NCBI GenBank assembly: GCA_963931925.1 | Contig: OZ007570.1 | Coordinates: forward strand, 2,413,037 to 2,477,036 | Reading direction: 5' to 3' | Source: Onchidella celtica | Taxonomy: Eukaryota; Mollusca; Gastropoda; Systellommatophora; Onchidiidae | DNA: 64,000 nucleotides | Shown: positions 57,423-64,000 of the stretch, piece after piece | How the letters are laid out: each line of letters opens with the position of its first letter | Position numbering within the stretch: position 1 is the first letter of the stretch | Made by a program: the position numbers and the translations under genes | The notes under the pieces: model-generated | Told to the model about the DNA's origin: nothing | The model's database searches: none | The model's input: the letters and a program-made list of their open reading frames with translations, nothing else

Positions 57423-57497
57423 CAAGGTCCTTCAGTAGCGCAGTGGTTAGCAATTCTGCCCGTCAGTCGGGGGGCCGTGGTTCGATTCTCAGCAGGG
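57423..57497 (+). repeat. tRNA-derived SINE-like unit
   Basis: A-box-like TAGCGCAGTGGTTAGCA and B-box-like GGTTCGATTCTC at tRNA spacing, with a CCCGTCAGTCGGG anticodon-arm-like stretch between and a T run after. A second truncated copy with GGTTTGATTCTCAGCAGGA lies at about 57604-57650. The arms do not fold as a normal tRNA, so this is a pol III-type repeat rather than a tRNA gene. Confidence 0.5.
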
Positions 57498-57899
57498 CAG
57501 GGTAGGCCTTTTTTTTTTTTTTTAATGTCTTTATTAGTAATCAATATTTTTTTTTTTAATCCAAGAACAATAATGGAATAAATCCAGCAGGTTTTTTTTG
57601 TGTCTCCACCCGTCAATAGGACGACAGTGGTTTGATTCTCAGCAGGATAGGTTTTTTTTTCTTCTTTTCTTATAATTTAAAGTCTTTTTATCAGTAATCA
57701 CTCTGTTTGGTAATTCTTTTTTCTTATCCAACAACATTAGGAATAAATCCAGTTTGTTTATTTGTTTTTTTGTCATTAGTCAACACCAATACCTGCGGAC
57801 AAACCCGAGCTTTATCTGCCGATACTGTTGGCGGCCCAAGATCTGCCGTTAGATAGTGTTACCGGATAAACCCAAGTATCTGCCGATGAACCTGGGCAG

Positions 57900-57960
57900 T
57901 ATCCGCCAACATTATCGGCGGATAAAACTGGGCAGTATCGGCCGATAATGTTGGCGGATA
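57900..57960. repeat. 20-bp perfect inverted repeat (hairpin)
   Basis: TATCCGCCAACATTATCGGC (57900-57919) and its exact reverse complement (57941-57960) are separated by 21 bp. Related TATCCGCC/TATCGGC words recur at 57070-57130 and 57800-57900. Confidence 0.9.
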
Positions 57961-58547
57961 AGGGCAGCCTTTTAATTTTGTCTTCCACTTGACAGGACTT
58001 CTAAAACTAGATCTAGTCTAGATCTGGTCCAAAACTGGCAAACCTACACACCGAAAAAAATGTATGCAGTTTATCAAGAAAAACACGAGATCTAGACCAG
58101 CCCAGATCAGCAGTTTCTAGCCCAATCTAGATGGAGATCTAGGTCTTAAGAAGTGTTGAAAAGAGTTCCGCACGTCCCAACCACGTAACAATTCTTCACA
58201 GATTTTCTATTTGTTTTCTGGTTGAAAGGGTTTAGGAATAAGACTAGAGTTAAGGATGGGGTGTTTGGATGTATGGAACTCATTCCACCATATAACGTCA
58301 AGCACAAAGCTTACAATAAAAAAATCTTGTTGAGATGAAGAGGAAGGGTGGAGTTCCATTTGAGGCGCACATTAAAGATGCAACATGAGGAACATCCGTG
58401 CATGGGAAGTTACAGGGGGGTTCGTTGGTACTCTAGATTGATGTTTTTATAGTATAATGAAGTGCTTATTCGCAGACGTCTGGGGGTTTCTTGTTTTTCG
58501 TAGTGTCTACTAGCGCCTATGGAAAAGTGCCTCCAGCCTACCGTGGT

Positions 58548-58672
58548 CTGCAGTGGCGCAATGCCTAGCATCTGTGGTTATCAGTCACAAACTATGGGTT
58601 CAATTATCTGTCTTAGGTTCAATCCGTCTTGGGTTCAATCCCACGCCGGAACCTTTTTTTTTTTTTAAACCT
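58548..58672 (+). repeat. tRNA-derived SINE-like unit, second type
   Basis: GCAGTGGCGCAATGCCTAGCA is A-box-like, and GGGTTCAATCCCACGCCGG is B-box-like, followed by a T run. Two additional GGTTCAAT words in between suggest duplication of the B-box part. Confidence 0.45.
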
Positions 58673-59157
58673 AGTACTGCTCATTACGGTATCAGGAATC
58701 ATTTAATTTCCTCAGGATTTTGCAAAATTGATGTATTTGGGAAACTGATCATTACTAGTGTGCTCCAGTTTACTTCTTTTATTTATTCCTGTTCATTTTA
58801 TTTATTCCTATTCATTGAACGAGACAGTTGCTAATTAGAAATAAAAATGTAAATCAAATTCTATGCAAATGACTTCCTTTAGACAGTGTGAACTGAAAAT
58901 TTCGCCTCTCTCTGTCGTGACTTAGATCTATCCTGTATTTACTGAAAATATATTTTGGGGGTCTCCTGCTTCAGCTATATGTCATGTGTTTTGTTTTTAC
59001 ATGCATTACCTTTTTGTTTGCATGGAAGTTTAGTTCATATCTGCTCTGTTTGACTTCTCTGTGACTTCACACCCGGCAAAAAAAATCCTAGTCACAATTT
59101 TATACTTAGGAGCAAAGCAACGATGATCAGTGGGGGGAAAAGCAGAAAAAAAAAAGT

Positions 59158-59245
59158 CAGCTTTTGTGGAGATTCGAAACCCCCCCCCCCCTTACCAACT
59201 CGGCAGGCGAGTTTACTTAGCATGCCGCCGGGGAACATGCATAAA
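59158..59245 (-). repeat. Possible tRNA-derived SINE on the minus strand
   Basis: Minus-strand sequence has GCATGCTAAGTAAACTCGCC and, after a G run, TTTCGAATCTCCACA, resembling a tRNA T arm and 3' end. A long G run replaces part of the variable region. Confidence 0.35.
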
Positions 59246-59958
59246 AGCGTTACTAAGCAGGGTCTCTCTAAGTTCTAATGCTACTGAGGACACGATAACC
59301 GATAAGTATTGTTGAAAAGATAAGACAACCTGGTGCACCATTACCGTAAGAAACATCATGCGTTGCTCCGAATCGAGCCATCTTACCAAGTGAAGAGCCT
59401 AATTATTCAACAAAACAAGCCAGGAGCTCTTCTTAAATAAAATCACAAAACCCGAAAAATGCCTGTGAATAATATCCAGATCTTATCCGCAGACGTCTGC
59501 GAATAAGGGTGGCCTTATATTATAGTAAATGTGAGGCTTGGTAGTTTAACACTCAGAATAAAGAAATAGGTGCCCGACTCAAACTATCGTACTCCTTCCA
59601 AAAGCAATGTTTGTCCAAGAAGATCTAAGCCAGACTGAGCCAAGACTTATTATGCTAAGCATGCATAAAACTATGACTGACTTCTCATAGAATAGATCTG
59701 GAAACAAGATTTTATCCTGGAGATACCCAGCTAATGAAAATTTTTTGGCTTTATAAATCTGGGTAATATAAATGAAAGTCAAAACAAATTTTATGAACTT
59801 CCTAAAGCAGTCTTTGTCCGTCTGACTTAGCAAAAACAAAGGAGCATCTGACATTCTTTTCTCTTTGTCAAGGTTAATGCACTTTATCATCGAAGAAAAA
59901 TTCTTGTTCACAGTACCTGTTCACTTTATTTCTCTTGATCTGAAGGCACTGAACAGAG

Positions 59959-60146
59959 ATGGGTCGTTATCGCAAGAAAAAGATGCACAAAGGTGATAAA
60001 CCTCTGAAGGAGAAGTACAGAACAAAGCGCAGAACCAGAGACCTAGATCAGATTCATGATGATATGAAAAGCCCAGACTCAGCACTGAAACAGGACGTGG
60101 ACCTTGACAAACCTGGAGCAGCTCAGTTTTATTGTCTTCATTGTGC
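59959..60146 (+). CDS. ZNF593: ZNF593/Bud20-type zinc-finger protein, exon 1
   Basis: The ATG at 59959 opens 62 codons and ends at TGTGC|GTAAGT, a consensus donor in phase 2. The N-terminus starts MGRYRKKKMHKGDK, then a basic KRRTRDLDQIH stretch and an acidic linker, and finishes with the first half of a C2H2 finger (C-L-H-C). This architecture is that of ZNF593/Bud20, a small conserved shuttling protein that joins late nuclear 60S pre-ribosomes and helps their export. The second finger half is encoded by the next exon in phase. No other start fits. Sequence upstream to about 59250 is probably 5' UTR and promoter, though no element is identifiable. Confidence 0.9.
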
Positions 60147-60734
60147 GTAAGTACTGATTTCTTCATACTGTTACTTTGGAAGGTATGTACAGGAAATCAT
60201 TTTTTACCATTGCAATTGCACAACTGCTTGTAATATAATTTAAGCTGGATGTGCATATCGCATGCTGGTTTCATAGGAAGTTGTCTATTTCTTTTTGAGC
60301 ATCATTCTGTGTCAGAAATGTTTGATTTAAAGCCCTTCCTACTTGTGTTCGTAACATTATGTCAAATATTTTTTCTTCGTGATTGATGTAATTGTAACAT
60401 AATGTTACTCTTTTAGAAGATATAAGTGTTTGTGTACATTCAGTCCTTAGAAGATAAAGTCATTCAATGTACTTACTTCAAGTCATATTTATTTAGTTTC
60501 AGTTTCTGACTAGCAAATGTTTGACATATTTAAAGGATAAGATAAGATGACTTTAAGGGATGAGTAACAAGTATTCTGCGAGACATCCCATTGTTTAGAC
60601 ATTTATATTCTCTTGTCTTTGCTTTACTATGCAATATTCAGATTTTAAGTATTATATATTGCTACATTATAATTATCCATCTTTTTGCTGTAGCCATTGT
60701 TTGTAAATGAAATCTTTCTCTTCTATCTCATTAG

Positions 60735-60797
60735 GAAATATTTCATCAACAACAAAGCCTTGACAGACCATTTTAAAAGCAAACCTCACAAAAGGAG
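60735..60797 (+). CDS. ZNF593: ZNF593/Bud20-type zinc-finger protein, exon 2
   Basis: The acceptor CTATCTCATTAG at 60734 and the donor GAG|GTAAGT at 60798 bound a 63-nt exon that reads on from exon 1 as KYFINNKALTDHFKSKPHKR. Together they complete one U1-type C2H2 finger, C-x2-C-x12-H-x5-H, followed by a basic KR pair. It ends in phase 2. The conserved C-terminal third (with its GMGSYV-type motif in known family members) is not found up to the window end, so a long third intron or a later exon outside the window is expected. Confidence 0.9.
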
Positions 60798-62302
60798 GTA
60801 AGTGGATCAAAGGCACTTTTGCTATACCCATACATTAGTAATTCCTAGAGCAGTCTTCCACCGATAAATTCTCACAAAGATGATATGAGCATGCAGTCAG
60901 TAGTATCTCTCTGTTGCTAGCCTAGAATAAAGCAGATTTCTATTTGCAGTAAATAATTATATAATGCAACCTGAAATTTGTCTTTTCCTAGTTTGTTTTT
61001 TATTTCTACCCAAATCAGTGAGCAACATCAAAAAAAAAAATCATTTAGCCTTGTCCACTTTGTGTCAGTTTGTTCAATTTTTCCTTTTGTCTCTGGATTT
61101 CTTTGTATATTATTATCCAAGAGTTTTTTTTTTAAAAGTCTAGAAGCATTTGAGTTTTCTGTACACAGCAGTATCTCTCTCAGACTGCGGCAGAAGGGCA
61201 AATTTGCTGTATCATTCATTTTTCTTCCCCTATACCGATGAGTAGATGATACCAGAGCAATTTTGACATCACCATAAAGATTTGTTTCCTAATGGTCAAA
61301 ATGTAAACTTCTTGCTTTCCTTTAGAGTTAGAACACTGACAACACTCTTGTTTAGGCAGTACATTTTCTCGTGAGTTGTCATATGAATCTGAAGCTTCAG
61401 ATAAAACTGCTGTTTGATTGTGTACACAGATTGACACTTGCATGTTCAGGAGAAGCCTGTTGTAAGGGGGACACGGTGTTTTATATAGAAAGCTTTTGCT
61501 GAACAGTGCACACAACTCAGAATTTTCCCTATTTGCCTTTGTTACTGGACTGCGTCTCCCTAACAACATCCTTCAGGTCAAGCATTGGCCACTTTATATT
61601 GCCTCTTATATACGACAGTCAGTATCATGTCAGATGCCATGTGCAATTTGGTTGAACTGTAGGAAAATCAATGTGTAAATGTCTGTGGAATATCAAATAA
61701 TTTGTTTTAGCGGAGTGGGGATTCAAAAAAATCGTGCACTTTGTGACAACTTTTTTAAACTTTGCATGATGTTAGGTACGGATATGACGTTTTCAAAAAA
61801 CACCGCACACAAGTTAAGGGAGACCCCTAGCGGCCGTTATGCACAAAATCCAAGATGGCCGCCACTGGAAACTGAAAGGGCTATAACTCTGCTCATATTA
61901 AGGGCAGAACCTATTGTAATACCACTTTTCTAGGGTTTTTTGGGGTGAGAAATTCATTTCTGTCATCATTTTATAGTTTCCATCTACTTTTCATATATAA
62001 ATGTTATGTTTATCACCAATTACAAATATAAATGACCATTAATTAAGGATATATCAAATGAGTTCGTGTTCTTGGGACAATTTAAAAACATCTCAGGTAA
62101 TTTATTTGTATTTACAGTAATCATACATTTCACCACGCTAGTAGAGTCTACAGTTCACGTTCATACGATACACCAAACACATATTTTTGTGATAACATCA
62201 TACTGGTTGGATTTATGCAAAAACAACCGTGTCGTTTCAGTTGTATACATTATCAAGACAAAAAAGGCAAAGTTGCATGAACATCACGTTTCACTGTCAT
62301 TG
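60798..62302 (+). other. Intron of the ZNF593-type gene, or beyond; no exon found
   Basis: No downstream exon with the expected family sequence is seen. A dispersed element with CCAAGATGGCCGCCACT lies at about 61830-61870. Confidence 0.5.
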
Positions 62303-64000
62303 TTAGTGCAGCCTCCTTCGATGACAGTTGCAGTTACCCTTACAGGCAACAACACACTCACATCGGAGGAGCAGCGAGCAAGCCTTGCTGACGTCTGGCA
62401 AATCCGTCCAATATGGCACCCACTGGTTGGTTCTGGCATTCCATTCCCAGCCCCAGTCACTGGGATTTGGGATCTCCGGGATTCTCGAGAGGGACTGTTT
62501 CCAGACGAATCCTGCTGTGTGGAGAGCCCGCTTTACATGCTGGAAGAGAGCATTCTGGGTTGGTGGGATGGAGTCGAGAGACTTGAGGCCCTGAGTGAAC
62601 ATTAGCTTCCTCGCTTCATTCACAGATTGGGCAGCACAGTTCTTACTGTACATAAGTACTGTCAAGCGCTCCAGGCGTCTCATAAGGAGAGAATCAAACG
62701 TCAGACTGGCTGGGTCTTGGGTGATGGCAGTGAATGTGGTGGTTGCCTCAGGAAAGTACACCCATGCATTCCATGCAGTCTTCTTGCCGATTCCCATCAT
62801 GGAAGACACAACGTCGCAGCCTGTGAACGCATGGAAGAAGGGCAGAGCTTGACAACGCTGTAGTCCCAACATTTCTGAGATATGGTGGATTGGAATGTCT
62901 TTGTACGTTTTTCCTGATCCGAATCCAATCCAGAGCTCTGATAGTCCTAGGTCGTGGAAGAAATGGGTGGCCAACACTACAACATCGCTATCTACCGTCC
63001 TGAGGTACGCTTTTGTATGGCCCTGATCAGCAGCATGGCGCAAGTGGAGCAGCATCCTTGTGTCAGCTTCCTCTTGTTGACATGGAGACAAATCTGATAA
63101 GTCTGTAGGCTTATTGCTGAGCACGATATCAGCCTTTGTTGTCAACAGATGGTACTGCGAATTGACTGTGAGCCTTTGCAATTCCAAACTGATAAACTGG
63201 AAAAGCTCATCTTTGTTTTGACTATCCTCGAGGAACAACTGCCATTGAGCTCCTTTGGGTATAGGTATCTTGTCTGAAACCCGTGTTCTGCGTGATGCAA
63301 TCCCACCCCGTTTGATCCGAGTTTGGGACTTGAGACTTGTCTCTGTGTATTTGTCCCAGATTGCATCTACTCTTGTTGTTCCGTCCATTATATGGCTTTC
63401 TAAGTACGGCAGCAATTGCATTTCTGCGTACTCCCCAAACATGCTGGCCCGCTGGGGCTTGATGATGTGGACTACTGCAGCCATGTCGAGAACAAGTACA
63501 GAAGCCTCTCTAGCTGCTGGAGTTCGTCCCAGACCAGGCATTCCTGGAAGACATCTTAAGATATCAGACTTTGTTCCAGACCGAAGCATTCCTCGATCCG
63601 ACAGTGATGGAGGTTCGCGCTGATTTTCGTATTTGAAAAAAATCATCTGCATCTGCATTGGGACGTGCTTGTAGCGACATAAACATTCTAGTGATGAGGG
63701 CTGTGTTTGCTTTCGAAGACCCCAACTTGTCACTGCCTTTCTTCAGATCTGTAGGTGGTCTGTTGGTAAAGGTATACAGGTTGGATCTTTGGATGACATC
63801 AGACAAGGGCTTGGTGGCCTTTTCTATTCTGCTTACCACAAACTCAGTGAACTTGGATTTGCCGATGTTTGCTGCTTCCTTGAGGCTTTTGGGCAATCTC
63901 AGGGTCCATGACTTCTCCCGTATCTAAGGTAATAAGTTCCGGGCCTGTCTCCCTGAATGGATTGACAACTTGACCTTCATTGGCCAGGCCGCACATAGCT
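62303..64000 (-). pseudogene. XPG/FEN1-like PIN-fold nuclease-related protein, frame-broken, runs off the right edge
   Basis: The main frame (62303 to about 63640) has the acidic pattern of the FEN1/XPG fold: VLVLDMAAVVH (D at about residue 83 of the longest open frame), QEEADTRMLLH (E221, E222, D224), RTVDSDVVVLA (D248, D250), and GCDVVSSMMGIGKKTAW (D307 with a helix-two-turn-helix-like GIG-K-A). A Cys-rich tail (CECVVACKGNCNC) follows, then stop. The N-terminal part continues in a second frame from about 63640 to 63896 (break at a run of seven T on minus) and in a third frame (LITLDTGEVMDPEIAQ) towards 64000. Related multi-copy proteins exist in cnidarians and molluscs, and Academ DNA transposons carry XPG-type nucleases; that link is inference. 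The breaks could be homopolymer errors, but two of them suggest a decayed copy. Confidence 0.55.

Noticed and set aside
57423-57497. Genuine tRNA gene
   Set aside because: A- and B-box-like words are present, but acceptor and anticodon arms do not pair properly and the unit is followed by a T-run and a partial second copy, as in a SINE.
59579-59911. 110-codon minus-strand frame just upstream of the ZNF593-type gene
   Set aside because: Lies in the expected 5' UTR/promoter region on the opposite strand and has no recognisable motif.
62066-62605. Plus-strand frames opposite the nuclease-like gene
   Set aside because: The minus strand carries the recognisable motifs; these are shadows.

Overview
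This window is intron- and repeat-rich DNA from an animal nuclear genome. The evidence is split coding exons with GT-AG borders, Ty3/gypsy-type LTR retrotransposons, RTE-type LINE debris, tRNA-like SINE pieces, MITEs and satellite arrays. A marine invertebrate, perhaps a mollusc, would fit, but that is inference; nothing here fixes the species. Conserved host coding sequence is sparse. On the plus strand there are two exons of a ZNF593/Bud20-type ribosome-export zinc-finger gene (59.96-60.80 kb). On the minus strand there are two phase-1 exons of an unrecognised, probably extracellular protein (1-1.6 kb). At the right edge lies a frame-broken gene for an XPG/FEN1-like nuclease-fold protein (62.3-64.0 kb, minus), possibly from a DNA transposon.

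The main content is two related LTR retrotransposons. Their pol domains run protease-integrase-RT-RNase H, the copia-like order seen in the Gmr1 clade of Ty3/gypsy, instead of the normal gypsy order. Element 1 (3692-13800, plus) has about 1.24 kb LTRs that are nearly identical and sits inside an RTE-like LINE. Its pol is split in the RT domain by a solo LTR (9923-11115) with a perfect 5-bp target duplication. Element 2 (33581-41432, minus) has 1185-bp LTRs that look identical, a perfect 5-bp target duplication and a proline-tRNA-type primer site. It nevertheless lacks the whole integrase catalytic core and carries a second frame break before RT. Two further solo LTRs of element 2's family lie at 27291-28452 and 50969-52206, so the window holds five LTRs of this family plus one internal region.

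Element 2 landed inside a satellite array (59/63-bp units on the left, 31-bp units on the right, 32546-42043). A 4-kb noncoding foldback element (25461-29447) with arms over 1 kb carries one of the solo LTRs and is itself inserted in an older dispersed repeat that has intact copies elsewhere in the window. Other repeats are a hAT-type MITE with a perfect 8-bp duplication (20714-21051); a MITE family with four copies sharing a core but differing in termini (23.7, 43.4, 53.1 and 53.7 kb); a second MITE family with inverted copies at 42.05 and 52.2 kb; Helitron-like 3' tails (3.0 and 31.9 kb); a 24-copy G-rich minisatellite open in three frames (49.1-50.0 kb); and many C/G homopolymer runs.

The layout records layered insertion: LINE, then element 1, then solo LTR; dispersed repeat, then foldback, then solo LTR; satellite, then element 2. 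Large stretches between these hold no gene I can support.
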